Positions 14,883 through 21,761 of a stretch of 43,420 nt of DNA are shown one piece after another. Origin of the DNA: a virus. Position numbers and translations under genes: made by a program. The notes under the pieces are model-generated. The model did not search any database. It was not told the DNA's origin and was given only the letters and a program-made list of their open reading frames with translations. The DNA is taken from the IMG/VR virus record IMGVR_UViG_3300048592_000523, positions 1-43,420 of that record. One strand, 5' to 3'. Position 1 is the first letter of the stretch. Each line of letters opens with the position of its first letter.

Positions 14883-15277
14883 AAACTGCGTACCACCAGC
14901 AAGTGTGGCGGGCTAAGAATCGTGGCATCAAGATGCTATTCACTTTTGATGAGTGGCTGGCATTTTGGAAAGCATCTGGCAAGCTGCACTTGCGCGGGCT
15001 TGGGCGTGGCAAGTATGTCATGGCGCGCAATGGTGACCGTGGCCCGTATGCGCCCGACAACGTTCGTATCATCTTGTTTGAAGACAACATGAAGGAAAAG
15101 CGCCTTACAAAAGCGATGCGCAATCGAATACGGGTGGCACGCTTAGGCACTAAAGCCAGCGCGGCTACTCGTGCAAAGATGAGTCAATCACACACCGGGC
15201 GTGTTAAGACCAAGGCACACCGGCAGGCGTTATCAAAGTCACTAAAGCGATCATGGCAGGAAAGGGCAGCGCAGTGA
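14852..15277 (+). CDS. Homing-endonuclease-like protein with NUMOD3 repeats
   Basis: A 141-residue protein from ATG 14852 (ATG 14861 is an alternative), overlapping the polymerase stop. The middle reads FTFDEWLAFWKASGKLHLRG, GRGKYVMARNGDRGPYAPDN and VRIILFEDN, a pattern known to me from free-standing phage HNH-type genes (W...GK...RG.G.Y.M.R..D.G.Y...NV.I....N). The C-terminal half has LGTKASAATRAKMSQSHTGR then AHRQALSKSLKRSW, NUMOD3-type DNA-binding repeats. A complete HNH core is not visible, so it may be a DNA-binding remnant or use a different nuclease core. Codon use is AT-richer than in the neighbours. It separates polymerase from clamp loader, and the junction is duplicated on both sides. 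Confidence 0.75.
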   Translation: MEIMEANQRLKTAYHQQVWRAKNRGIKMLFTFDEWLAFWKASGKLHLRGLGRGKYVMARNGDRGPYAPDNVRIILFEDNMKEKRLTKAMRNRIRVARLGTKASAATRAKMSQSHTGRVKTKAHRQALSKSLKRSWQERAAQ

Positions 15278-16245
15278 AAAAGGGCACCGGGATGGAAGGC
15301 GTGCAAGCGGATAAGCGGGTAGCGCCGCTGCATTTGAAATACAGGCCCAAGACCTTCGAGGAGGTGGTGGGCCACGGCGCAGCGGTGAAGGCGTTCAAAC
15401 GTTCGCTCGCTGACTCGCAAGCGTTCCTGCTGACCGGGCCTGCAGGCACCGGCAAGACTACGCTGGCGCGCATTGGCTGCAGCCACCTTGGCATCACGGA
15501 CGATGCAATCATCGAGATCGATGCAGCCAGCAACAATGGTATCGACCACATGCGTGCGCTGCAAAGCGTGATCCTGTACAAGCCCATCGGTGGCGACCGG
15601 CGCGGTGTGGTGATCGACGAGGCACACGGCTTGTCCAAGCAAGCATGGGACTCGCTGTTGAAAGTGGTGGAGGAGCCGCCGCACCACTTGGTTTGGTTTT
15701 TCTGCACCACCAACGCAAGCAAGGTGCCGACCACCATCAAGACCCGGTGCACACCTGTGCCGCTGCAGCCCATAGGCACGCAGCAGTTGGAGGACCTGCT
15801 GGACGAGGTGGCAGCCGAGGAGGGTATTGAACTGCCGCAGGGCGTGGCCAGCCTGTGCGTGCGGGAAGCCAACGGCAGCGCCCGGCAATTGCTCGTCAAC
15901 TTGGCCACGGTGCGCGGTGTCAAAAACCGCGAGGCTGCGGCCCGGCTGCTGCGGTCGGCTGTTGATAGCGACCCGGTGATTGCCCTATGCCGGTCGCTGG
16001 TGCAGGGCACCACGTTCATCAAGGCCAAGGCACTGGTTGCCGAATGTGATGGCCAGACACCGGAGGGCATCCGCCGTGTTGTAAACGGCTACATGGCAAG
16101 CGTGATGAAAGGCACAAACAACGAAAAGGCAGCCGGGCGGCTGCTGGACATCATGGATGCCTTTGAGCGGCCGTTCTACGACGACGATTCAATGGCACCG
16201 CTGTATTTGGCGCTTGGCAAGGTGCTGCTGCCCCCGGGCAAGTAG
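15274..16245 (+). CDS. Clamp loader ATPase (DnaX/RFC-like)
   Basis: A 323-residue AAA+ protein. It begins the core with LHLKYRPKTFEEVVGH, the DnaX/RFC entry motif, then Walker A GPAGTGKTT, Walker B VVIDEAH, sensor 1 CTTNASKVPTTIKTRC with the TRC arginine finger (SRC in RFC), and sensor 2 NGSARQLL. The C-terminal third is the helical collar. It lacks the DnaX zinc-binding cysteines, which makes it closer to a single-subunit phage loader such as T4 gp44. It should load the clamp encoded at 11129. Start choice is uncertain: GTG 15274 (GTGA overlap, AGGAAAGG upstream) is given, ATG 15253 is possible, and ATG 15292 is the probable ancestral start because it sits in the duplicated junction. Confidence 0.87.
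   Translation: MKKGTGMEGVQADKRVAPLHLKYRPKTFEEVVGHGAAVKAFKRSLADSQAFLLTGPAGTGKTTLARIGCSHLGITDDAIIEIDAASNNGIDHMRALQSVILYKPIGGDRRGVVIDEAHGLSKQAWDSLLKVVEEPPHHLVWFFCTTNASKVPTTIKTRCTPVPLQPIGTQQLEDLLDEVAAEEGIELPQGVASLCVREANGSARQLLVNLATVRGVKNREAAARLLRSAVDSDPVIALCRSLVQGTTFIKAKALVAECDGQTPEGIRRVVNGYMASVMKGTNNEKAAGRLLDIMDAFERPFYDDDSMAPLYLALGKVLLPPGK
15284..15297 (+). repeat. 14-bp direct repeat, right copy (clamp loader 5' end)
   Basis: GCACCGGGATGGAA again. In the polymerase frame the sequence continues as APGWKACKRISG-stop (stop TAG 15320-15322), a near copy of the present polymerase end. In the clamp loader frame ATG 15292 is the likely original start. Confidence 0.9.
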
Positions 16246-16251
16246 ACCCGG

Positions 16252-16271
16252 GTATGTATAGAAAAGGGAGT
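16252..16271 (+). promoter_or_regulatory. Repeated promoter-like element GTATGTATAG, copy 2
   Basis: GTATGTATAG (16252-16261) then GGGA (16266-16269), as at 9441-9458. It starts seven bases after the clamp loader stop and lies about 20 nt before the next start. No -35 box is evident. Confidence 0.4.
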
Positions 16272-16279
16272 CTTTTTGC

Positions 16280-16870
16280 ATGGCTAGGGTGCGGGTAAAA
16301 CGCAGGCGCGATGACGAGGATGCGGAGGACAACGTGTACCTGCGGGTGCTGCATGACAGCGGCGGTGTGTTCAAGCAGCGCGAGCCGCTGGATATCAGTG
16401 GGCTGGAGGAGGGCCTGCGCATCAGCAAGGATGCGCTGGATGATGGCCTGCTGCAGCAGCCCGACTTGTTCTACCGCGTGTCAAAGGAATTGACGCTGGC
16501 CACCAGCCGCCGCGATGCGGCCAAGCAGGGCGTTGCCGATGCGGAGGCGCAGGTGGAGTTGGGCCTGCACCGCTCGCGCGACAAATATACGGTCGGTGAA
16601 ATCAAGGCGCACGTTGCCGTGGCACCTAGTGTCAAGGCTGCGCGCAAGCTGCTTGCCGACCTGCAGTACGAGGTGAATCAGTTGAACGCTTTGAAGGAAG
16701 CGTTCAGCCAGCGCAGCTACGCGCTAAAGGAATTGGTGTCGTTGTTCATCGCCAATTACTACGGGGACATCGACCGCAGTGCCGCGCGCCGTGTGCAGGA
16801 CGTACAGGCCAATGATGCGCGGCGCAGGGCCAACGCTGTACGCAAGCGGCAAGAGAGGGAGGATGACTAG
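16280..16870 (+). CDS. Helical phage protein of unknown function (196 aa)
   Basis: The N-terminus is Arg-rich and acidic, then residues 60-160 form long predicted coiled-coil helices: RRDAAKQGVADAEAQVELGL, then KYTVGEIKAHVAVAPSVKAA and ALKEAFSQRSYALKELVSLF. The order (pre-helix, K.T..EI...V....., R..L..L...) matches a type of helical protein commonly found beside recombination genes in phages. The C-terminus is basic. A recombination-mediator role next to the ssDNA-binding protein and RecA-like gene is plausible by context, not by motif. Start is ATG 16280, in the same MARVR pattern as the genes at 17025 and 18723. Confidence 0.6.
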   Translation: MARVRVKRRRDDEDAEDNVYLRVLHDSGGVFKQREPLDISGLEEGLRISKDALDDGLLQQPDLFYRVSKELTLATSRRDAAKQGVADAEAQVELGLHRSRDKYTVGEIKAHVAVAPSVKAARKLLADLQYEVNQLNALKEAFSQRSYALKELVSLFIANYYGDIDRSAARRVQDVQANDARRRANAVRKRQEREDD

Positions 16871-17018
16871 GTTTTTGGAATATGCAGTTTACGGTGCCGC
16901 GTGCTTGTCGGCGCTGTATCTCGTCACGCTGACGGTCGCACATGCGTGGCATTCGGTGAAGCACGCACACCACCGCAAGGTGCTGAGCGAGTTTGGTAAC
17001 ATGCAGGAAAAGGAGTGA
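16863..17018 (+). CDS. Small single-pass membrane protein (51 aa)
   Basis: Overlaps the preceding stop by eight bases. The product starts MTRFLEYAVYGAACLSALYL and has one hydrophobic helix (about residues 6-28), followed by a His-rich HSVKHAHHRK segment and a polar tail. It sits seven bases before the ssDNA-binding protein gene. Its function is unknown; a membrane anchor or inhibitor role cannot be judged. Confidence 0.6.
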   Translation: MTRFLEYAVYGAACLSALYLVTLTVAHAWHSVKHAHHRKVLSEFGNMQEKE

Positions 17019-17024
17019 CATTGC

Positions 17025-18281
17025 ATGGCTAGGACTAGGGACCGTGATGATGATAGGGGCAGCCGCCGCAGCGGTCGCTCCTCGTACGAGGAAAACTTGG
17101 ACAAGAACGTCCGCAGGCGTGGCGAGCAAACCGGTGGCAGCTTCGATTCCTTTTTCAAGGAAGGCGTCACCCGGTACAGCCCGCCGCGTGGTGATAACGC
17201 GGTGCGCTTCCTGCCGCCAACATGGGAAGATGCCGAGCACTATGGGCACGACATTTGGGTGCACTACGGCATCGGCGCAGACAAAGGCTCATACCTTTGC
17301 CTGAAAAAGATGAAGGACAAGCCGTGCCCCATCTGCGATGCCGCCAACGAGATGAAAGCCGAGGGCGGCAAGGAAGCTGAAGCGGGCAAGCGCATCAGTG
17401 CCAAGCAGCGCGTGCTTACGTACGTGATCGACCGCAACGAGCGCAGGCCCAAGCTTGCCGTGTGGGCCATGCCGTGGACTGTTGACAAGGACGTGTCCCT
17501 CGCCAGCCAAAACAAAAAGACCGGCGAGGTGTTGAACATTGTCAACGCCAAGAAGGGGTACGATGTTTTCTTCCGGCTCGAAGGCCAGAAGCTAAACACC
17601 AAGTATAGCGGCGTAAGCATCGACCGCGACCCAAGCCCGTTGTCGGATGACAAACGCGAGGCCGAGGAATGGCTCGCTGAAGCCGAGGAGCGGCCGTTGC
17701 CCAAGCTGCTCAAGTTCTACGATGCCGACTACCTGCAAGAGGTGGTGGATGGCCACTCGGCTGCCAGCACCGATGACGATGATGATGATGACGCGCCGCG
17801 CAGCAAGCGCAAGCGGCGTGACTCGGATGATGATGATGACGAGGAGGACGAGGGGCCGCGCAACCGGCGCAGCAGCCGTAACTCGGATGACGATGATGAC
17901 GACGGACCTGCACCGCGCAGGCGCGGCCGTGATCGGGATTCCGATGACGACGACGAGGAGGACGCACCGCGCGGCAAGCGCAAGCGCCCTGCTGATGACG
18001 ATGACGATGACGAGCCTGCGCCGCGCAAGCGCAAGCGCGCATCGGATGATGACGACGACGAGGATGATGCGCCGAGTCGTAAGAAGCGCAAGCGCAGTGA
18101 TGACGAGGACGAGGCGGACCCGGCTGATGACGATGACGACGCGGACGACCGGCCGCGTAAGAAGCGCAGCCGTTCCTCGGATGAAGACGATGACGAGGAC
18201 GAGCGTCCCCGCAAGCGTGCGCGCGATTCCGACGACGATGATGATGACGACGAGCCTGCACCGCGCAGGCGCAGGCGTTAA
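17025..18281 (+). CDS. ssDNA-binding protein (gp32-like) with long charged repeat tail
   Basis: A 418-residue protein. Residues 40-240 follow the gp32-type layout: KEGVTRYSPPRGDNAVRFLP, WEDAEHYGHDIWVHYGIG, then C92 and C101-P-I-C104 with nearby His residues forming a probable zinc site, and beta strands of an OB fold. From about residue 246 to the end it consists only of alternating Asp/Glu runs and basic PR.KRKR modules, for example DEPAPRKRKR. Typical SSBs end in a short acidic tip; an alternation of acidic and basic blocks over about 170 residues is unusual. The tail would contact partners such as helicase, primase or recombinase. The gene sits between the helical 16280 protein and the RecA-like gene. 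Confidence 0.8.
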   Translation: MARTRDRDDDRGSRRSGRSSYEENLDKNVRRRGEQTGGSFDSFFKEGVTRYSPPRGDNAVRFLPPTWEDAEHYGHDIWVHYGIGADKGSYLCLKKMKDKPCPICDAANEMKAEGGKEAEAGKRISAKQRVLTYVIDRNERRPKLAVWAMPWTVDKDVSLASQNKKTGEVLNIVNAKKGYDVFFRLEGQKLNTKYSGVSIDRDPSPLSDDKREAEEWLAEAEERPLPKLLKFYDADYLQEVVDGHSAASTDDDDDDDAPRSKRKRRDSDDDDDEEDEGPRNRRSSRNSDDDDDDGPAPRRRGRDRDSDDDDEEDAPRGKRKRPADDDDDDEPAPRKRKRASDDDDDEDDAPSRKKRKRSDDEDEADPADDDDDADDRPRKKRSRSSDEDDDEDERPRKRARDSDDDDDDDEPAPRRRRR

Positions 18282-18295
18282 GTCGTAAGCGCATC

Positions 18296-18329
18296 GGGGG
18301 CAGCGGCTTTAGGGAGGCACGCTGCCCCC
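18296..18329 (+). terminator. Stem-loop after ssDNA-binding gene
   Basis: GGGGGCAGCG (18296-18305) and CGCTGCCCCC (18320-18329) form a perfect 10-bp stem with a 14-nt loop. No T-run. It ends 28 nt before the next start and may be a leader hairpin rather than a terminator. Confidence 0.5.
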
Positions 18330-18357
18330 AACCTGCATCAGCAAAAGGGAGTGCAAG

Positions 18358-18723
18358 ATGATACAGCTACCAAAGCGAGACGAGGTGTGGCAGCACTACA
18401 AGGGCGGCAAATACCTTGTGCTGGGCATCGGCTACGATGAAAACGGAATGCCGGTGGTGGTGTACACCGACAACACCGAGCCGCCCGGGCCAATGTTGTA
18501 CACGCGCAGCCTCGGCACGTTCCTGCAAACGGTGGACGTGGACTTGGAATGCAAGATGACCGGGCGCGCGGTCAGCGAGGGACACATACCGAATGGCGTG
18601 GCGACCAAGGTTGCCCGGTTCAGGCGCACAGGCGAGCGGCGCACCGCACGCGGCCCGATGGGCTGGGCAACACATGACGCGGGCATCCCAACCGATGCAC
18701 CTGCCAATGGGGGACAAAGCTGA
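18358..18723 (+). CDS. DUF1653-like protein
   Basis: A 121-residue protein whose first 70 residues match DUF1653: RDEVWQHYKGGKYLVLGIGY, then MPVVVYTDN..PPGPMLYTRSL, then FLQTVDV. The pattern in the family is (Y/W)xHYKGxxYxVLG.......VVY..........W.R.L..F...V. Function of the family is not established. The C-terminal 50 residues are polar and basic and lie outside the domain. Start ATG 18358 follows GGGAG; the stop overlaps the next ATG, so it is coupled to the recombinase gene. Confidence 0.75.
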   Translation: MIQLPKRDEVWQHYKGGKYLVLGIGYDENGMPVVVYTDNTEPPGPMLYTRSLGTFLQTVDVDLECKMTGRAVSEGHIPNGVATKVARFRRTGERRTARGPMGWATHDAGIPTDAPANGGQS

Positions 18724-19772
18724 TGGCTCGGGTACGGATTGGCAAGGTTGCGGCACCGGCAGCCAAAGGCACAGCGGCGACGCGGGCCAAGGGTGCGGGC
18801 AATTACTTTGTCGACGATGAAAAGGACGTCCAGTTTATACCCAGCGGGTGCAAGCTGCTCGACCTTGCGCTTGGTGGTGGCTGGGCTGATGGGCGCATCG
18901 CCAACATCGTTGGCGACAAGGCGGTGGGCAAGACACTGCTGTGCATCGAGGCGTGCGCCAATTTCATCCGCGTGCATCCCAAGGGCAAACTGTTCTACCG
19001 TGAGGCCGAGGCTGCGTTCGACAAGGGCTACGCCAAGGCGCTTGGCATGCCAGTCAGCCGCATCGACTTTGGCCAACCGCTGGAAACAGTGGAGGACATG
19101 TTCGAAGATTTGCAGCAGGTGTTGCGCACGCTCAAAGGCCCGGGCCTGTACATCGTTGACTCGCTGGATGCCCTGACCGACCGCGCCGAGCTTAAGCGGG
19201 ACTTGGACGAGGGTAGCTACGGTGCCAACAAGGCCAAGCAGCTATCGCAGTTGTTTAGGCGGCTGGTGCGCAAGATGGAGCGCAAGCAGCTTACCATCAT
19301 CATCGTGAGTCAAGTGCGCGACAAGATTGGCGCAATGTTCGGCCGCAAGACGACGCGCAGCGGCGGCAAGGCGTTGGACTTCTACGCATCGCAGGTGGTG
19401 TACCTCGCCAACCTTGGCGTCGAGTACGCAACGCTGCACGGCACCAAGCGGGCCACTGGTGTCAACGTGCGCGCCAAGCTGGACAAGAACAAGGTGGGCC
19501 TGCCATTCCGCGAGTGTGACTTCACCATCATCTTTGGGTACGGCATCGACGACCTGCGTGCTGGTGTTGCGTACCTGAAGCTGACCAAGGCACTGCAGAA
19601 CGCTGGCATCAACAAGGGAGTCGACCCGAAAAAGTACGCTGATGAATACCGGCGCGAACACTTGGGCACAACCAAGTACAAGGAACGCCAGCGCCGTGTA
19701 AACGAGGCACTGGTGGAACGGTGGGCCGAGATGGAACGGTCGCTGATGCCTAGCCATCAAAAGTACGCGTAA
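18723..19772 (+). CDS. RecA/UvsX-like recombinase
   Basis: A 349-residue strand-exchange ATPase. Walker A is GDKAVGKT (residues 64-71), Walker B GLYIVDSLDAL, and the region IIIVSQVRDKIGAMFGRKTT covers the sensor and loop L2 start. The conserved GGKALDFYASQ follows. The N-terminal 25 residues are Ala/Lys-rich and basic. The protein should form filaments on ssDNA coated by the 17025 protein and work with the SbcC/SbcD-like pair at 22797-26173 in recombination-dependent replication. It is shorter and more divergent than bacterial RecA and closer in style to phage UvsX-type proteins. Confidence 0.88.
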   Translation: MARVRIGKVAAPAAKGTAATRAKGAGNYFVDDEKDVQFIPSGCKLLDLALGGGWADGRIANIVGDKAVGKTLLCIEACANFIRVHPKGKLFYREAEAAFDKGYAKALGMPVSRIDFGQPLETVEDMFEDLQQVLRTLKGPGLYIVDSLDALTDRAELKRDLDEGSYGANKAKQLSQLFRRLVRKMERKQLTIIIVSQVRDKIGAMFGRKTTRSGGKALDFYASQVVYLANLGVEYATLHGTKRATGVNVRAKLDKNKVGLPFRECDFTIIFGYGIDDLRAGVAYLKLTKALQNAGINKGVDPKKYADEYRREHLGTTKYKERQRRVNEALVERWAEMERSLMPSHQKYA

Positions 19773-19782
19773 GGAGGCGATG

Positions 19783-20205
19783 ATGCGCGAGCGTGTGCGG
19801 GTAAGGATGTACGGCTCCAAGTACAGCCGCGCGCCAATGGCAACCAGTGAGATCAAGCGCATCGATGGGAATAACACGCGCGTGCTCGCTGCCCTACAGC
19901 GCGGATCAAAGACCAACGTGTGGCTATCGTCACACGTGTCACTTGATTACGGCCGGTGCATCCGCAAGCTGCGGCAAGCTGGTTACAACATATGGGGCAG
20001 GCGTCTGCGCGGCGGTTTGTTTCGCTACACACTGAAGGCACACACCGACCCGGTGTGGCTGGTGAAGGCAAGAGTCACGCTCGCGGATGGCCGCACGTTT
20101 GTGCAATGGGTTGCCGTCAATGCGTGTGATGAAGGTACTGCGCGCAACCGCGCGCAGCACAAAGTCACCAAAGTAAAGATATTGAAATCGAAATTGAAGG
20201 AGTAG
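19783..20205 (+). CDS. Winged-helix-like DNA-binding protein
   Basis: A 140-residue protein starting at ATG 19783 (AAGGAGG at 19771-19777; ATG 19780 is too close). Residues 30-85 read NNTRVLAALQRG, then SSHVSLDYGRCIRKLRQAGY and IWGRRLRGGLFRYTL, the layout of phage helix-turn-helix proteins in which the second helix precedes I..LR..G..I and a beta wing. The C-terminal 50 residues form a small beta-alpha unit with a basic end. It may regulate early or middle transcription. No specific operator could be assigned. Confidence 0.6.
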   Translation: MRERVRVRMYGSKYSRAPMATSEIKRIDGNNTRVLAALQRGSKTNVWLSSHVSLDYGRCIRKLRQAGYNIWGRRLRGGLFRYTLKAHTDPVWLVKARVTLADGRTFVQWVAVNACDEGTARNRAQHKVTKVKILKSKLKE

Positions 20206-20207
20206 CA

Positions 20208-20696
20208 ATGGCCACGCTATCTGCCCAATCGATCCGGCTGCTGTGCGTACCGTTCCTTGCGGACGACCCCAAGATGCTGCAGCCCTTCCACGAGCGTACG
20301 CGGCATAAGGGCCGCACGTTCGGTCTGTCATCATGCGGCTACGACATCCGCATTGCCGAAACCGTTTGGCTTTGGCCTATGTTTGGTCGGCTCGCATCCA
20401 GCATGGAATACTTTCACATGCCCAAGGACGTGTACGCCGAGGTGAAGGACAAAAGCACCAACGCGCGCCTCTTTCGGTTTGTGCAGAACACAGTCATCGA
20501 GCCGGGCTGGCGTGGCTACCTTACGCTCGAATTGACGCGCGACCGGCCATGGCCTGTGCGCATTGAAGCGGGCACGCCGATTGCGCAGATCATATTCCAC
20601 CGGCTCGACTACCCGACCGAGCAACCGTACGAGGGCAAATTTCAGGATCAGCGCAAGGGCGCGCAGCCTGCTATATTGGAGCCGGATGATGCGTAA
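20208..20696 (+). CDS. dcd: dCTP deaminase
   Basis: A 162-residue member of the dCTP deaminase/dUTPase superfamily, a usual length for Dcd. Motifs in order: SSCGYDIRI, AEVKDKSTNAR with the conserved KDKS, NTVIEPGWRGYLTLEL containing the catalytic Glu, GTPIAQIIFHRL and the C-terminal Y.GKFQDQRKG. It would convert dCTP to dUTP, which can feed thymidylate synthesis. No thymidylate synthase or dUTPase is visible in this window. Its co-occurrence with a polymerase carrying a UDG-like domain is noted in the findings. The stop lies within the next gene start (overlap of 11 nt). Confidence 0.9.
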   Translation: MATLSAQSIRLLCVPFLADDPKMLQPFHERTRHKGRTFGLSSCGYDIRIAETVWLWPMFGRLASSMEYFHMPKDVYAEVKDKSTNARLFRFVQNTVIEPGWRGYLTLELTRDRPWPVRIEAGTPIAQIIFHRLDYPTEQPYEGKFQDQRKGAQPAILEPDDA

Positions 20697-21201
20697 GGCA
20701 GGTGGTGGCAAAGCCAAGGGCGCTGCGTTCGAGCGGGTCTTTTGGGCGCGTGTTTTCACGGCCGAGCATGGGGCCTGCTGGCCTTGGCTTGGTGCCTGCA
20801 GCAGCACTGGGTATGGTGTTGTGTCACGTGATGGTCAACTTGTTCACACACACCGCGTGGCTTGGGAGCTAACGCATAAAAAGAAAGCCGGGCGGTGGAA
20901 GGTTCGCCACACTTGCGATAACCCGCTTTGTTGCAACCCTGCGCATTTGAAGCGCGGTACGCAAAAACAGAATGTGCACGATTCAATAAAACGTGGCCGC
21001 GCGCACAAGCATCAAGGGCCTAAGCCTTGGGTAGCAGGTGAGCTTAATGCGATTGCCAAGTTGACCGATGCTGGTGTGTTGTGGGCACGCCGCGTCGTGT
21101 TGTCGGGCAAAGTCAGCTTGGCTGCAGCGAGTCGCAAGCTGGGGGTAAGTCCCGGTACTATGCACTCTGCTGTTCATGGCAACACTTGGAGGCACCTGTG
21201 A
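20686..21201 (+). CDS. HNH homing endonuclease
   Basis: A 171-residue protein from ATG 20686 (overlapping the dcd end). The HNH_3-type core is clear: CWPWLGACSSTGYG, VHTHRVAWELTH, then VRHTCDNPLCCNPAHL and QNVHDSIKRGRA. A C-terminal helix-turn-helix (LSGKVSLAAASRKLGVSPG) matches the DNA-binding domain often attached to such enzymes. Codon use is AT-richer than the neighbours. The first 17 residues (RKAGGGKAKGAAFER) copy the start of the nuclease gene immediately downstream, so the element appears to have inserted a few codons inside that gene. Free-standing HNH genes cut unoccupied copies of their site and spread by repair. Confidence 0.9.
   Translation: MMRKAGGGKAKGAAFERVFWARVFTAEHGACWPWLGACSSTGYGVVSRDGQLVHTHRVAWELTHKKKAGRWKVRHTCDNPLCCNPAHLKRGTQKQNVHDSIKRGRAHKHQGPKPWVAGELNAIAKLTDAGVLWARRVVLSGKVSLAAASRKLGVSPGTMHSAVHGNTWRHL
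20695..20736 (+). repeat. Duplicated gene start, left copy
   Basis: Codons 4-17 of the HNH gene. They align without gaps with 21201-21242: about 30 of 42 bases and 11 of 14 residues are identical (K-GGGK-KGA-FER). Confidence 0.75.
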
Positions 21202-21761
21202 AACAAGGTGGTGGAAAAAACAAAGGCGCGACATTCGAAAGGTCTGTGTGCAAGGCGCTTGGCCTTTGGGTGACCGGGGGCAAGCGTGACGATATCTTCT
21301 GGCGCAGCGCCATGTCGGGCGGGCGCGCTACGATCCGGCAGCGCGGCGGCAAAGAGACGCGGCACCAAGCAGGCGATATCAGCAGCGTGCACGAGGCAGG
21401 GCACGTGCTGACTAGCTACTGGTTTATCGAGTGCAAGTTTGTCAAAAACCTGCGCATCACAAACTTTGTGCTGCAGACCGGTGGCGGCTTGATGGAGTAT
21501 TGGCGCACGGCCGTTGATCAAGCCCGGGTGCATGACCGCATCCCGATGGTCATTGCAAAACAGAACCGGGGCCAGACTATCGTGGTGATCCCGGAGTCCG
21601 AGCGCGTCAAATACGGGTGGGCGCGCAATGCCTGCGTCGCAACGGTGCTTGACGCCGGGTGCCACGCCGCAATTCTTTCATTTGAGACCATGATGGAATG
21701 CAAGCCGGAATTCAGAACGCCGGTGACCACCATCGAGAGGGTGAGGATTAGACAGCGATGA
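21198..21761 (+). CDS. PD-(D/E)XK nuclease, Holliday-junction-resolvase-like
   Basis: A 187-residue nuclease starting at GTG 21198, behind GGAGG (21188-21192) and overlapping the HNH stop (GTGA). It opens with KQGGGKNKGATFERSVCKAL, then W.TGGKRDDIFWRSAMSGGRAT. The PD-(D/E)XK core is visible as GDISS with the Asp, and after about 20 residues WFIECKF with E-x-K. This arrangement (GK.KG..FER.V, DDVFWR..SGG, GDI...IE.K) is characteristic of a phage nuclease group sometimes called resolvase. Expected role is processing branched or replicating DNA. The start region is a diverged replacement of the original start now carried by the HNH gene (see findings). Confidence 0.75.
   Translation: MKQGGGKNKGATFERSVCKALGLWVTGGKRDDIFWRSAMSGGRATIRQRGGKETRHQAGDISSVHEAGHVLTSYWFIECKFVKNLRITNFVLQTGGGLMEYWRTAVDQARVHDRIPMVIAKQNRGQTIVVIPESERVKYGWARNACVATVLDAGCHAAILSFETMMECKPEFRTPVTTIERVRIRQR
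21201..21242 (+). repeat. Duplicated gene start, right copy
   Basis: Codons 2-15 of the nuclease gene, matching 20695-20736. This copy is richer in A (aaa, caa, gga, aac) than the left copy, suggesting that it arrived with the HNH gene. Confidence 0.75.

Noticed and set aside
17729-18294. Long minus-strand and alternative frames opposite the charged SSB tail
   Set aside because: Same artefact: low-complexity repeat DNA stays open in several frames.
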